A stretch of 64,000 nt of DNA from Micromonospora sp. MA102 (GCF_025460765.1 NZ_JAMWEG010000007.1:124001-188000); one strand, 5' to 3'; shown: positions 41,796 to 50,912, numbered from the stretch's first letter. The notes: generated by a model not told the origin, from the sequence alone. Made by a program: numbers and translations.

Positions 41796-42952
41796 ACGGG
41801 CCGGGCGCGGGCGGCACCGCGCCGCCGCAGCCGGTCCCGGGCCGGCGGGTGCACGTTGGCCAGCTCCAGGTCACCGCCGTAGTGGGCGAGCACCCGGTGG
41901 TCCATGACCCGCCGCCAGACCGGCGACAGCAGCGCGGCGACCACCATGGTGGCGTAGCCGGCCGGCAGCTGCGGGGAGGCGTCGAAGCTGCGCAGCGTCT
42001 GGTAGCGGCGCAGCGGGTTGGCGTGGTGGTCGCTGTGCCGCTGGAGCTGGAAGAGGAAGACGTTGGTGACCGTCCGGTCGCTGTTCCAGCTGTGCCGCGG
42101 GTCGACCTTCTCGTAGCGGCCGGCGGCGGTGCGCTGCCGGGCCAGCCCGTAGTGCTCCAGGTAGTTGACCACCTCCAGCAGCGAGAAGCCGACCACCGCC
42201 TGGAGCGCGAGGAAGACCAGCACCCCGGGGCCGAATGCGACCGCGAGCACGGCGTAGAGCAGCACGGTCATGGCCCAGGCGTTGAGGATGTCGTTGCGGT
42301 GCGTCCAGGGGTTGCGGCCCCGCAGCCGGAAGCGGCTGGTCTCCAGGCGCCAGGCCGAGCGCAGGCTGCCGACGACGGTACGCGGCCAGAACGCCCAGAA
42401 GCTCTCCCCCAGCCGGGAGCTGGCCGGGTCCTCCGGGGTGGCGACCCGGGTGTGGTGACCCCGGTTGTGCTCGACGTAGAAGTGCCCGTAGCCGGTGGGC
42501 GCCAGGGCGATCTTGGAGAGCCAGCGTTCCGCCGCCTCCCGCTTGTGACCCAGCTCGTGGGCCGTGTTGATGGCGATGCCGTCGACCACCCCGATGGTGG
42601 CGACCAGGCCGGCGGCGGCCGCCCAGGAGAGCCCGCCGTGGGTCCACACGGCACAGCAGAGCACGAGGGCCGCGTACTGGGCCGGCAGGTAGAGGTAGGT
42701 GAGCCAGCGGTAGTAGCCGTCGGCCTGGAGCGCCGGCACCAGCTCCTCCGGCGGGTTCTCCCGGTCGTCGCCGATGAGCAGGTCGACCACGGGGATGACG
42801 CCGAAGACGACGGCCGGGGTGAGCCACCAGGCCCAGCCGGCGCCGGTCGCGTGCCAGAGCCACCAGCCGAGGAAGGGCAGCGCGGGGACGAGCAGGGCGA
42901 GCGGCCAGAGCGGCTTGCGGGTGTCCCGCCAGGGGACGGTGTCGGTACCCAT
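41783..42952 (-). CDS. alkB: alkane 1-monooxygenase
   Basis: A 389-residue integral-membrane di-iron hydroxylase for medium-chain alkanes or fatty acyl chains. The histidine boxes are complete: HELGHK, EHNRGHH and LQRHSDHHANPLRRYQ, plus the AlkB signature NYLEHYGLARQ. There are about five to six helices. The electron donor rubredoxin is neither fused nor adjacent in this window, unlike many actinobacterial alkB operons. ATG 42952 is chosen; no clear Shine-Dalgarno sequence beyond GGAGGTTGACG is needed as that has good spacing. It overlaps the TetR gene tail-to-tail. Confidence 0.92.
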   Translation of the reverse strand: MGTDTVPWRDTRKPLWPLALLVPALPFLGWWLWHATGAGWAWWLTPAVVFGVIPVVDLLIGDDRENPPEELVPALQADGYYRWLTYLYLPAQYAALVLCCAVWTHGGLSWAAAAGLVATIGVVDGIAINTAHELGHKREAAERWLSKIALAPTGYGHFYVEHNRGHHTRVATPEDPASSRLGESFWAFWPRTVVGSLRSAWRLETSRFRLRGRNPWTHRNDILNAWAMTVLLYAVLAVAFGPGVLVFLALQAVVGFSLLEVVNYLEHYGLARQRTAAGRYEKVDPRHSWNSDRTVTNVFLFQLQRHSDHHANPLRRYQTLRSFDASPQLPAGYATMVVAALLSPVWRRVMDHRVLAHYGGDLELANVHPPARDRLRRRGAARARPVQSS

Positions 42953-43005
42953 CGTCAACCTCCGATCCGATACTCCTGCCCAGACTGTGGCAGGCGGCAC
43001 GGCGG

Positions 43006-43030
43006 TTTACAAGAGGCTAATTTTTGTAAA
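43006..43030. promoter_or_regulatory. AT-rich palindrome upstream of alkB
   Basis: TTTACAA (43006-43012) and TTGTAAA (43024-43030) are perfect arms with an 11-base spacer, in an unusually AT-rich patch 54 bases upstream of the alkB ATG and seven bases after the end of the preceding gene. Candidate TetR-type operator. Confidence 0.5.
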
Positions 43031-43036
43031 GTGCCG

Positions 43037-43873
43037 TCACCAGCGCGCCCGGACCGGCCGCCGGGCGAACGCCGCGGCCGGATCCTCGGGCACCTCGCGG
43101 GCGGGGCGCAGCAGGCGCCGCATCCGCAGCAGCAGGCCCGCGCCGAGGAAGACCAGCAGCCCGCCGAGGAGGAAGGCGACCTGGACCACGCCGAAGCCGC
43201 CGGAGGTGGACACCGGGCGGCCCGCCGCGCCGGGCGGCGGGGGCTCGACCACCGCCGCCTCGCTCGACGGCTCGTCGGCCACCGGCTCGTCGGTGGCCGG
43301 CTCGGTCGGCTCGGCACCGCGCTCCGTGGGCTCCGGCGTCGCCTCGGTCGGGGCGGTCGTCGCCTCCTCCCCCACCACCCGGCGGTCGGCGGTCCGCCGG
43401 GCCAGCAGGCGCAACCCCGGGTCGTACGCCTCGGCGGCGAAGCTCACCCGCCCCCGGCCCACGTCCTCGGCGAACGCCACCCGGTAGCGGGCCGTGACGG
43501 TGCGGCCCGGACAGAGCACACCCGGATCCAGGTCACGGTCGGTCAGCCGGGCCGTGTCCCCCTCGGTCCGGATCTCCAGCGGAAAGGAGCCGCTGTCCTC
43601 CACCCGGTCCACCTTGACCTGGTCCAGCCGCAGGCCCTGCACCCGCAGCAGCATCGACCAGCGCACCTTGACGCAGCCGCCCCCGTCGGTGCGGGACACC
43701 ACGGCGGACAGCGTCTCCGCCCGGTCCCCGGCGGTGAACTCGTCCGGCAGCCCGCTCAGCTCGGTCGAGAAGGCCGCCGCCGCTCCGGCCGGCACGGCCG
43801 CGCCGAACCCGGCCCCCGCCAGGCAGCCCAGCACGACCCCGATCCGCAGCGCGTACCGCCACCCGCTCACCAC
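43037..43873 (-). CDS. membrane-anchored surface protein
   Basis: A 278-residue exported protein. A signal peptide (about residues 1-30, ALRIGVVLGCLAGAGFGAAV then PAGAAAA) precedes an extracellular beta-rich domain with two cysteines (GGGCVKVRW and GVLCPGRTV). A Pro/Thr/Glu-rich wall-spanning stretch (about 160-210) leads to a single C-terminal helix and an Arg-rich tail. No LPXTG sequence is present, so it is a transmembrane anchor rather than a sortase substrate. The start is GTG 43873 or the adjacent GTG 43870, both after GGGAGGAG. Function unknown. Confidence 0.75.
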   Translation of the reverse strand: MVSGWRYALRIGVVLGCLAGAGFGAAVPAGAAAAFSTELSGLPDEFTAGDRAETLSAVVSRTDGGGCVKVRWSMLLRVQGLRLDQVKVDRVEDSGSFPLEIRTEGDTARLTDRDLDPGVLCPGRTVTARYRVAFAEDVGRGRVSFAAEAYDPGLRLLARRTADRRVVGEEATTAPTEATPEPTERGAEPTEPATDEPVADEPSSEAAVVEPPPPGAAGRPVSTSGGFGVVQVAFLLGGLLVFLGAGLLLRMRRLLRPAREVPEDPAAAFARRPVRARW

Positions 43874-44066
43874 CGTCTCCTCCCGTCGGCCGCGTCCACC
43901 CCGAAACGCTAGGAGCGCCACGAGCGGCCGGGTAGACGGGCGTGTTCGCACGGACCGGCAACACCGGGCCCCCTTCTCACCGAGCGTGGTGAACCGGTCA
44001 CGCACCCGCGGCGACACGCCCGGGATCGCCCGCCGGCCGTCTCCGGGCGTACGACAGAATCACCCG

Positions 44067-44735
44067 GTGTCCGACCTGTCCGCGGCCTTCGTCCGGCTGC
44101 ACGCCCGGCTCGCCCCGGTCGCCTTCGTCCCGGAGGTGCGGCTGCACCAGGCCGACGAGCCGATCGGTCTCTGGGAGCTGACCGAGGGCCAGTTCCACAG
44201 CGCCCAACCGCCACCGTTCTGGGCGTTCGCCTGGGCCGGCGGCCAGGCCCTCGCCCGCTACGTCACCGACCACCCCGACCTGGTCGCCGGCCGGCGGGTG
44301 CTCGACCTCGCCTCCGGCTCCGGCCTGGTGGCCATCGCCGCCGCCCGGTGCGGCGCGGCCGCCGTCCGGGCCGTCGAGGTGGACGAGCGGGCCGTCGCGG
44401 CCGTCGCGCTCAACGCCGAGGCCAACGGGGTACGCGTCGACGCCGAACTCGGGGACATCCTGGACGGCGACGCCGGGGGCGCCGACGTGGTGCTGGCCGG
44501 CGACGTGTTCTACAGCGAGGCGATGGCCCGGCGGGTGCTGCGCTTCCTGCTCCGGGCGGCCCGGTCCGGGGCCCGGGTGCTGGTCGGCGACCCCGGCCGC
44601 GCGTTCCTGCCCCGCGAGCGCTTCCACGAGCTGGCCGCCTACGAGGTGCCGGTGCCGGAGGCGCTGGAGAGCGTACGGGTGAAGCACACCACCGTGTGGG
44701 AGCTGGACCCGGCTCCGCCGGGAGCCGCCCGCTAG
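44067..44735 (+). CDS. class I SAM-dependent methyltransferase
   Basis: A 222-residue methyltransferase of the COG3897/lysine-methyltransferase-16-like group. FWAFAWAGGQALARYV, then the SAM motif VLDLASGSGLVAIAAARCGA, VEVDERAVAAVALNAEANGV and the catalytic-region motif VVLAGDVFYSEAMA are in place. The protein target is unknown. The GTG start lies six bases after CAGAAT, a -10-like sequence, so the message may be leaderless. It precedes the P450 gene with a nine-base gap, which itself carries that gene's -10 box. Confidence 0.85.
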   Translation: MSDLSAAFVRLHARLAPVAFVPEVRLHQADEPIGLWELTEGQFHSAQPPPFWAFAWAGGQALARYVTDHPDLVAGRRVLDLASGSGLVAIAAARCGAAAVRAVEVDERAVAAVALNAEANGVRVDAELGDILDGDAGGADVVLAGDVFYSEAMARRVLRFLLRAARSGARVLVGDPGRAFLPRERFHELAAYEVPVPEALESVRVKHTTVWELDPAPPGAAR

Positions 44736-44744
44736 CGTGGCGCC

Positions 44745-45908
44745 GTGCTGTTCCGGGGCTGGGGCGAGTCCGTCGACGGACCGTGGCCCGACGCGGCCAC
44801 CGTGGTCGACCACGTCGGCGTGCCGCACCTCGTGGTGACCCGGCACGCCCTGGTCCGGCGGCTGCTCACCGACCCGGCGACGTTCCGGCCGGACAACGCC
44901 CTCGACGCGGTGACCCCGATCCCGGTGGCCGCGCTGCGGGTGCTCGCCGGGCACCGGTTCCGGCTGCCCCCGACGCTCGCGAACAACGCGGCGGCCAGCC
45001 ACCCGGAGATCCGCGCGATCGTCGCCGATGCGCTGCACCCGGACCGGGTGGCCGCCCAGCGGCCCTGGCTGACCGGCCTGGTGCGGGAGCGGGTCACCCG
45101 GCTGGCGGCCGCCCTCGCCGCGGGCGAGCCGGTCGACCTGTACGCGGAACTCGCCGCCGACCTGCCGCTGCTGGTGCTGGCCCGGCTGGTCGAGCTGCCG
45201 GACGCCCCGGTGGGCGCGGTCAAGGACTTCGCCCGGGCCGCCCTGGAGCTGTTCTGGGCGCCGCTCGACCCCGCGCGCCAGCTCGCCCTCGCCGCCGAGG
45301 TGGGCCGGTTCCACACCGTGCTCCGCGCGTTCGCCACCACCGGAGGCGGGCTGGCCGCCCGACTGCGCGACGCCGGCCACTCCCCCGACGTGGTGGTCGG
45401 CGCCCTCTTCTTCCTGCTGGTCGCCGGCCAGGAGACCACCTCCCAGTTCCTCACCCTGCTGCTGCACCGGCTGGCCGGCGAACCGGCGGTGCGGGCCGGC
45501 CTCCGCGCGGGCGAGATCGCGGTGGCCGACGTGGTCGAGGAGGGGCTACGGCTGGAACCGCCGATCGTCACCTGGCGGCGGGTGGCCGCGGTGGACACCA
45601 CCCTGGGCGAGGTCGCCGTGCCGGCCGGCACCAGCATCGTGGCCTGGCTGGCCCGGGCCGGCCGGGACCCGGCCGTGGTGGCCGCCCCCGGCGAGTTCCG
45701 GCCCGGGCAGCGGGGCTCCCGCCGGCACCTGGCCTTCGGGGCCGGCCCGCACCGGTGCGTCGGGGCGCAGCTGGCCCGGATGGAGGCGGCCGTGGTGGTG
45801 GCCGAGGCGGCGCCGCTGCTCGACGGGGTGACCGTGGTCCGGCCGCCGTGGTGCCCGGACAACCTCACCTTCCGGATGCCCGACGCGTTCGTGGTCCGCC
45901 GAACCTGA
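44745..45908 (+). CDS. cytochrome P450
   Basis: A 387-residue bacterial P450. The I-helix motif is FLLVAGQETTSQF, the ExxR pair is in EEGLRLEPP, and the haem-ligand loop is FGAGPHRCVGAQLAR with Cys338. There is no membrane anchor, as usual for bacterial members that use ferredoxin partners; no ferredoxin is adjacent. The N-terminus is shorter than in many P450s. GTG 44745 lies six bases after TAGCGT (44733-44738), so it appears leaderless. The substrate is unknown. Confidence 0.92.
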   Translation: MLFRGWGESVDGPWPDAATVVDHVGVPHLVVTRHALVRRLLTDPATFRPDNALDAVTPIPVAALRVLAGHRFRLPPTLANNAAASHPEIRAIVADALHPDRVAAQRPWLTGLVRERVTRLAAALAAGEPVDLYAELAADLPLLVLARLVELPDAPVGAVKDFARAALELFWAPLDPARQLALAAEVGRFHTVLRAFATTGGGLAARLRDAGHSPDVVVGALFFLLVAGQETTSQFLTLLLHRLAGEPAVRAGLRAGEIAVADVVEEGLRLEPPIVTWRRVAAVDTTLGEVAVPAGTSIVAWLARAGRDPAVVAAPGEFRPGQRGSRRHLAFGAGPHRCVGAQLARMEAAVVVAEAAPLLDGVTVVRPPWCPDNLTFRMPDAFVVRRT

Positions 45909-45977
45909 CGAAAGTCAGGGTGGGCCGGTGCCGTTCGGTGGCGGTGCGGCACCCCCTCCGCTGCCTACCGTCGGCGC

Positions 45978-46910
45978 ATGATCACACTTCGTGCGTTGAC
46001 GAAACGGTTCGGCGCGGCCACCGCGGTCGACGACCTGACCGTCGAGATAGGACCGGGGCAGGTGACCGGCTTCCTCGGCCCGAACGGCGCGGGCAAGTCC
46101 ACCACCATGCGGATGGTGCTCGGGCTGGACCGGCCGACCGCCGGGCAGGCCCTGGTTAACGGCCGGCCCTACCGGCAGTTGCGCTACCCGCTGCACGAGG
46201 TCGGCGCGCTGCTCGACGCGACCGGCGTGCACCCGGCCCGCTCCGGGCGGGCGCACCTGCGGGCGATGGCCCGCAGCAACGGCATCCCGGCCCGCCGGGT
46301 CGACGAGGTGCTCGACCTGGTCGGGCTGGACGAGCGGGCCGCCGACAAGCCGGGACGCGCCCTGTCGCTGGGCATGGGCCAGCGGCTCGGCATCGCCGGG
46401 GCGCTGCTCGGCGACCCGCCGGTGCTGCTGCTCGACGAGCCGGTGAACGGACTCGACCCGGACGGGGTGCGGTGGATCCGCCGGTTCACCCGTGGCCTCG
46501 CCGACGAGGGGCGGACCGTGCTCATCTCCAGCCACCTCATGAGCGAGATGCAGCAGACCGCCGACCGGGTGGTGGTGCTCGGCCGGGGCCGGCTCGTCGC
46601 CGACGCGCCGCTCGCCGACCTGATCGCCGCCCGCCCGGCCAGCTCGGTCCGGGTACGCGGACCCGAGCCGGCCGGCCTGGCGACGCTCGGGGCGCGGCTC
46701 GCCGCCGAGGGTGCGACGGTCACCCCGGACGAGGGCGGGTTGACCGTCACCGGCGTCACGGCCGACCGCGTCGGTGACCTCGCGTACGAGCTGAGGGTGC
46801 GGCTGCACGAGCTGACCCCGGTGGCCGCCTCCCTGGAGGAGGCGTTCCTGGAACTGACCGCCGGCAGCGTGGAGTACGCGGCCGGCCCGACCGGAGGCGA
46901 GACCCGATGA
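45978..46910 (+). CDS. ABC transporter ATP-binding protein (DrrA/BcrA type)
   Basis: A 310-residue ATPase. Walker A is GPNGAGKSTTMRMVLG, the signature is ALSLGMGQRLGIAGALL, Walker B is VLLLDEPVNGLDPDG, and the switch His is in SSHLMSEM. The C-terminal 90 residues are the family extension. ATG 45978 lies six bases after TACCGT (45966-45971). The stop overlaps the permease start (ATGA at 46907-46910). With that permease and the two-component genes that follow it forms an exporter module of the bacitracin/antibiotic-resistance type. Confidence 0.93.
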   Translation: MITLRALTKRFGAATAVDDLTVEIGPGQVTGFLGPNGAGKSTTMRMVLGLDRPTAGQALVNGRPYRQLRYPLHEVGALLDATGVHPARSGRAHLRAMARSNGIPARRVDEVLDLVGLDERAADKPGRALSLGMGQRLGIAGALLGDPPVLLLDEPVNGLDPDGVRWIRRFTRGLADEGRTVLISSHLMSEMQQTADRVVVLGRGRLVADAPLADLIAARPASSVRVRGPEPAGLATLGARLAAEGATVTPDEGGLTVTGVTADRVGDLAYELRVRLHELTPVAASLEEAFLELTAGSVEYAAGPTGGETR

Positions 46911-47728
46911 CCGCCCTGTCCACCGTCACCCCGACCCGGCCGTCGTCCCGGCCCGCCCCGACCAGCGGCCCGTTCACCGGGGCGGTGGCCGCCGAGTGGA
47001 CCAAGCTCTGGTCGGTCCGCTCCACCTGGTGGACGCTGCTGGCCGCCGTGCTCACCATGGCGGCCACCGCCGGCCAGCTCGCCATCTACGCGGTGAACGC
47101 GAACACCGACGACGACCCGACCGTGAACCCCGGGATCGTCGAGGTCGGCGAGATCGTCACCGGCGCGCTGGAACTCACCCAGTACGTCGTGCTGGCCCTC
47201 GGCCTCTTCGCGATCACCAGCGAGTACGCCACCGGCACCATCCGGACGACGCTGCGCTGCACCCCGTCCCGGGGACGGGTGCTGGCGGCCAAGGCGGTCG
47301 TGGTCGGCGCCGTGACGTTCCTGACCGGGCTGCTCGTCGGCGCGGTCGGCGCCGCGGTCGCCTGGCCGGTGCTCGGCGACTGGGGCCGGGCCCCGCTGGG
47401 CGGCACCGTGGCCGACGTGGTCGCCTCGGCCGCGTACCTGGCGCTGCTGGGGGTGCTGGCGCTGGGCCTGGCGGCGGCGCTGCGCGGCGCGGTGCTCAGC
47501 CTGACCGTGCTGTTCGCGCTGCTGATGATCGTGCCGCTGTCGCTCCAGGAGCCGGGCATCACCGTGCTCACCCGCATCGCCGACGCGTTCCCCGGTGTGG
47601 CCGGCAACCACTTCCTCGCCGGTGACACCGAGCCGTACCCGGCGGCGGTCGGGCTGCTGGTGCTCGCCGGCTGGGCCGTCGCCGCGCTGGCGCTGGGCCG
47701 CTGGTCGCTGCGCCGCCGCGACGCCTGA
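46907..47728 (+). CDS. ABC transporter permease (ABC-2 type)
   Basis: A 273-residue membrane subunit with six predicted helices. WTKLWSVRSTWWTLLAAVLTM marks the start of helix 1 after a short cytoplasmic N-terminus, and SEYATGTIRTTLRCTPSRGRVLAAK is the characteristic cytoplasmic loop. It pairs with the coupled ATPase. The exported compound is unknown. The adjoining two-component system may control it. Confidence 0.9.
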   Translation: MTALSTVTPTRPSSRPAPTSGPFTGAVAAEWTKLWSVRSTWWTLLAAVLTMAATAGQLAIYAVNANTDDDPTVNPGIVEVGEIVTGALELTQYVVLALGLFAITSEYATGTIRTTLRCTPSRGRVLAAKAVVVGAVTFLTGLLVGAVGAAVAWPVLGDWGRAPLGGTVADVVASAAYLALLGVLALGLAAALRGAVLSLTVLFALLMIVPLSLQEPGITVLTRIADAFPGVAGNHFLAGDTEPYPAAVGLLVLAGWAVAALALGRWSLRRRDA

Positions 47729-47748
47729 GCGGGGCGGGGCGGGGCTGG

Positions 47749-48426
47749 TCAGCCGGCGGGCGGGACCAGCCCCGCCTCGTACGCGAGGATCGCCGCCTGC
47801 ACCCGGTTGCGCACGTCCAGCCGGGTGAAGATGCTGGTCAGGTAGCTCTTCACGGTGCCCTCGACGAGGTGCAGCCGGCGGGCGATCTCGGCGTTGGACA
47901 GCCCCGCCCCGACCAGGGCGAGCACCTCCCGCTCCCGGTCGGTGAGCCCGGCCAGCCGGTCCCGCGCGTACGGGCCGCGGGCCAGCCGGCCGCCGCTGAG
48001 CGCGATGACCCGGCGTGCCACCCGCGGCGACAGGTACGCGCCGCCGTCGGCCACCGCCCGCAGGCCGGCGAGCAGTTCCCGCGGATCGCCGGACTTGAGC
48101 AGGAATCCGCTCGCACCGTGACCGAGCGCCCGGGCGATCAGGTCGTCGTCGCCGAACGTGGTGAGCATGACCGTGGCGGTCTCCGGCACCAGCCGCCGGA
48201 TCTCCGCCGCCGCGGCCAGTCCGTCCTGCCGGGGCATCCGGATGTCCAGCAGCGCCACCCGGGGCCGGTGCGCCCGGACCAGTTCCACGGCCGCGTGGCC
48301 GTCCCCCGCCTCGCCGACCACCTCGATGCCCGGGTCGGCGGCCAGGATGGCCCGCACCCCGGCGCGCACCATCGCCTCGTCGTCGGCGAGCACCACCCGC
48401 AGGGGGCGCCCGTGGTCGTCGCTCAC
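47749..48426 (-). CDS. NarL/LuxR-family response regulator
   Basis: A 225-residue regulator. The receiver has LADDEAMVRAG, phospho-acceptor Asp in ALLDIRMPRQDG, Thr in VMLTTFG and Lys in GFLLKSGDP. The LuxR helix-turn-helix is LTDREREVLALVGAGLSNAEIARRLHLVEGTVKSYLTS. GTG 48426 overlaps the kinase stop by four bases, so both are coupled. The pair converges on the ABC exporter, its likely target. Confidence 0.92.
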   Translation of the reverse strand: MSDDHGRPLRVVLADDEAMVRAGVRAILAADPGIEVVGEAGDGHAAVELVRAHRPRVALLDIRMPRQDGLAAAAEIRRLVPETATVMLTTFGDDDLIARALGHGASGFLLKSGDPRELLAGLRAVADGGAYLSPRVARRVIALSGGRLARGPYARDRLAGLTDREREVLALVGAGLSNAEIARRLHLVEGTVKSYLTSIFTRLDVRNRVQAAILAYEAGLVPPAG

Positions 48427-50123
48427 TGCGCGATCCGCTCCTTGCTGACCAGCCGGCCGTCGGTGAAGCAGAGCCGCCAGGTCGGCTCCGCGAACGGGAA
48501 GTTCCCGTCGGTGTAGTACTCGCAGCCCGCGGTCGCGCCCTCGGCCGGCGGGTCGGCCTGCCGGCGGGGCAGCCCGAGGGCGTCCCGCTCCTCGCCGAGG
48601 CGCAGCCGCTCGTAGCCGGACCGGTCGAGGACCGCGCCCGCCGTGGCGAGCGGGTAGTAGACGAGCGCGAGCACCAGGGCGAGGCCGGCCGGGGCGCCGA
48701 ACGCCACCAGCAGGCTGCGGCGGGCCCGCCGCCGGGCCTCCCGCAGCCGCCGCGCCGCCTCCCCGGGCCGGCCGTCCGCGGTCCCGCCGGGCCGGGGACC
48801 GCCCGCGCCGCCGTCCTCGGGCCCGTCGGACCATGCCCCGCTCTGGGCCGGGTGATCCGCCGGCTCGTCCCCGAAAGGCATCCGGCTCGGCTCGTGATCG
48901 GCCGTGGCCCGGACCGGCTCGTTCCCGGCCGTCGCCCGGGTCGGCTCGTGATCGACCGGCGCCCGGCCCGGCTCGTTCCCGGCCGGCGCCGGCTCCGTGG
49001 TGACCGGCAGGCGTGCCGTGACGGCGAACCCGGCGTCCCGGGGGCCGGCGTCGAGCACGCCCCCGGCCAGGCGGACCCGCTCCCGCAGGGCGAGCAGCCC
49101 CGAGCCGTGCGACGCCGGCCCCGGCAATGGTCCGGCCGGCGGCCGCCCGTTGACGACCGACACCGCCACCTCCCCGCCGGCCCGGTCGACGGTGACGATC
49201 AGCGGGGCGCCCGGGGCGTAGCGGGCGGCGTTGGTCAGCGCCTCGCGGACCACCCGGTGCACGGCGTGCGCGACCAGCGGCGGCAGGTCCCCGCCGTCCG
49301 GGTCGGCGCGCAACTCCACCGCCATTCCGGCGTCGCGGGCACCGTCGACCAGCTCCGCCACCGTCTCACCGGCCGGCCGCAGCGACCCGGACCGCTCCTC
49401 CCGCAGCACACCGATGATGTCGTGCAGCCGTTCGGTGGCGGCGGACACGCTGGCCCGCAGCTCCCCGGCCGCGCTCCGGTGGGCGGGCGGCAGGTCGGCG
49501 GCCAGCTCCAGCGCGGCGGCGCGCAGCGCGATGAGGCTCAGGTCGTGACCCAGCGAGTCGTGCATGTCCTGCGCGATCCGGGCCCGCTCCCGCAGCCGTA
49601 CCCGCTCCACGGCGGCCCACCGCTCCCGCTCCTCGGCCTCGGCGTGCCGCTCCCCGGCCTCGGCGAGCGCCCGCTGCTGCCGGCGCAGCCGCCCGAGCAG
49701 CCAGGGGAAGACCCCGGCGAACAGCAGCACCGAGGCGAGCAGGAACCAGGTGCCCGGGTTGGTGCCGAACAGCCCGAGGTTGAGCGCCGTGCCGGCCACC
49801 GCGATGGCGCCGAAGACGGCGGCCACCCGGCCGGCGCCGGCGCTGCGCCGGCCGGCCAGGTAGCTGAACACCGGGATGCCGAAGACGAAGTTGCCGTCGA
49901 CCAGCGAGCCGAGCACCACGGCCAGCAGCGCCGCGAGGGGCCAGCGGCGGCCGAACGCCACCGCGAGGCCGAGCAGCGCCAGCGAGGCGGCCAGCAGCGG
50001 CGCGGCATGGCGTGGCCAGGGCGGGGTCAGCCCGGCGTACGCCACCGGGGCGGCGAGCACGGCCCAGAGCAGCAGGTCACCGGCCCGGCGCCGGCCGGGC
50101 GGCGGGGTTCGCGGCGCTTCCAC
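48423..50123 (-). CDS. sensor histidine kinase with C-terminal BamE-like extracytoplasmic domain
   Basis: A 566-residue kinase. About five helices (residues 15-140) are followed by a HisKA_3 segment with RIAQDMHDSLGHDLSLIALR, and an HATPase domain with REALTNAARYAPGAP and GSGLLALRERVRLAGG. After the usual end (near residue 370) come a 9-residue tandem repeat, an Arg-rich stretch and another helix (LLVAFGAPAGLALVLALVY). The last 60 residues, LRLGEERDALGLP then GCEYYTDGN and WRLCFTDGRLVSKERI, resemble SmpA/OmlA (BamE-like) domains. GTG 50123 is chosen because TAGCCT ends seven bases upstream; GTG 50141 is possible. Confidence 0.87.
   Translation of the reverse strand: MEAPRTPPPGRRRAGDLLLWAVLAAPVAYAGLTPPWPRHAAPLLAASLALLGLAVAFGRRWPLAALLAVVLGSLVDGNFVFGIPVFSYLAGRRSAGAGRVAAVFGAIAVAGTALNLGLFGTNPGTWFLLASVLLFAGVFPWLLGRLRRQQRALAEAGERHAEAEERERWAAVERVRLRERARIAQDMHDSLGHDLSLIALRAAALELAADLPPAHRSAAGELRASVSAATERLHDIIGVLREERSGSLRPAGETVAELVDGARDAGMAVELRADPDGGDLPPLVAHAVHRVVREALTNAARYAPGAPLIVTVDRAGGEVAVSVVNGRPPAGPLPGPASHGSGLLALRERVRLAGGVLDAGPRDAGFAVTARLPVTTEPAPAGNEPGRAPVDHEPTRATAGNEPVRATADHEPSRMPFGDEPADHPAQSGAWSDGPEDGGAGGPRPGGTADGRPGEAARRLREARRRARRSLLVAFGAPAGLALVLALVYYPLATAGAVLDRSGYERLRLGEERDALGLPRRQADPPAEGATAGCEYYTDGNFPFAEPTWRLCFTDGRLVSKERIAQ
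48861..48995 (-). repeat. five 27-base tandem repeats inside the sensor kinase
   Basis: Five in-frame units begin CGGCTCGT at 48861, 48888, 48915, 48942 and 48969. They encode a 9-residue repeat of the form (N/H/D)EP-x-R-(A/M)-(P/T)-x-(D/G). Units 2 and 4 are most alike, as are 1 and 3, so a 54-base duplication may have occurred. Confidence 0.85.
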
Positions 50124-50177
50124 GGCGGCCAGGCTACCCACGGCCGGCCGGACGGCACACCGACGAAAGTCAGGTGC

Positions 50178-50912
50178 TCAGCTGATCTCCTCGGCCCAGG
50201 CGCGCCAGTCGTCGAGCACGCCGTAGAGGGCCGGGGTGAGCCAGCCCGGCGCGGACCGGCGGAACACCCCCGGATCCATCCCGCCGGCGCCCATCGGCAC
50301 CGCGCCCAGCAGGTTCGGCACCAGGTCGGACAGGTTGAGCCAGTGCACCAGCTCCGGTTCGCCCGGCCAGGCGCCGATCACCACGCCGGCCGGGACGGCC
50401 CGCCGTTCCAGCGCCTCCAGGGTGAGCGCCGTGTGGTTGAGGGTGCCCAACCCGGCGCGGACCACCACCACGGCCGGGGCGCCCAGCGACACCGCCAGGT
50501 CGGCCACCGTCCAGGGCTCGCCCGACGGGCGCAGCCCCATGGGTACGAGCAGCCCGCCGGCCCCCTCGACGAGCACCAGGTCGTGCTTGTCGGTCTCCTC
50601 GCGGATGGCGTCGACCGCGGCGTAGAGCTCCAGCGGCTCCAGCTCGGCGACCCGGGCCGCGGCGAGCGGGGCCAGCGGGTCCGGGTAGCTGGCCAGGGTG
50701 CGGCCGGTGAGCGGGGCGGCCAGCCGGGTCACCGAGTCGACGTCGCCGGGCTCGCCGGTGGCCGTACCCGTCTGGCCGGGCTTGACCACCGCGACCCGCA
50801 GCCCGGCGGCCTGCGCGGCGGCGGCGATCGCCGCGGTCACCACGGTCTTGCCCACCTCGGTGTCCGTGCCGGTCACCAGCACCGGCCCGGTCCAGCCGTT
50901 GCCGTTCGTCAT
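50178..50912 (-). CDS. bioD: dethiobiotin synthase
   Basis: A 244-residue ATP-dependent carboxylase forming the ureido ring of dethiobiotin from 7,8-diaminopelargonate. The P-loop is [16 protein letters not shown], the substrate lysine motif is VVKPGQTG, and [11 protein letters not shown] is the diagnostic glycine-rich loop. ATG 50912 overlaps the bioF stop (ATGA); GTG 50921 is three codons upstream. Together with bioF it makes the leftward arm of the biotin locus. bioA is not in the window. Confidence 0.95.
   Translation of the reverse strand: MTNGNGWTGPVLVTGTDTEVGKTVVTAAIAAAAQAAGLRVAVVKPGQTGTATGEPGDVDSVTRLAAPLTGRTLASYPDPLAPLAAARVAELEPLELYAAVDAIREETDKHDLVLVEGAGGLLVPMGLRPSGEPWTVADLAVSLGAPAVVVVRAGLGTLNHTALTLEALERRAVPAGVVIGAWPGEPELVHWLNLSDLVPNLLGAVPMGAGGMDPGVFRRSAPGWLTPALYGVLDDWRAWAEEIS

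Noticed and set aside
42960..43040. A rubredoxin-like CPDCG string next to alkB on the plus strand
   Set aside because: It lies in a short frame antisense to the alkB leader, has only one CxxC pair, and no start or fold, so it is a chance match.
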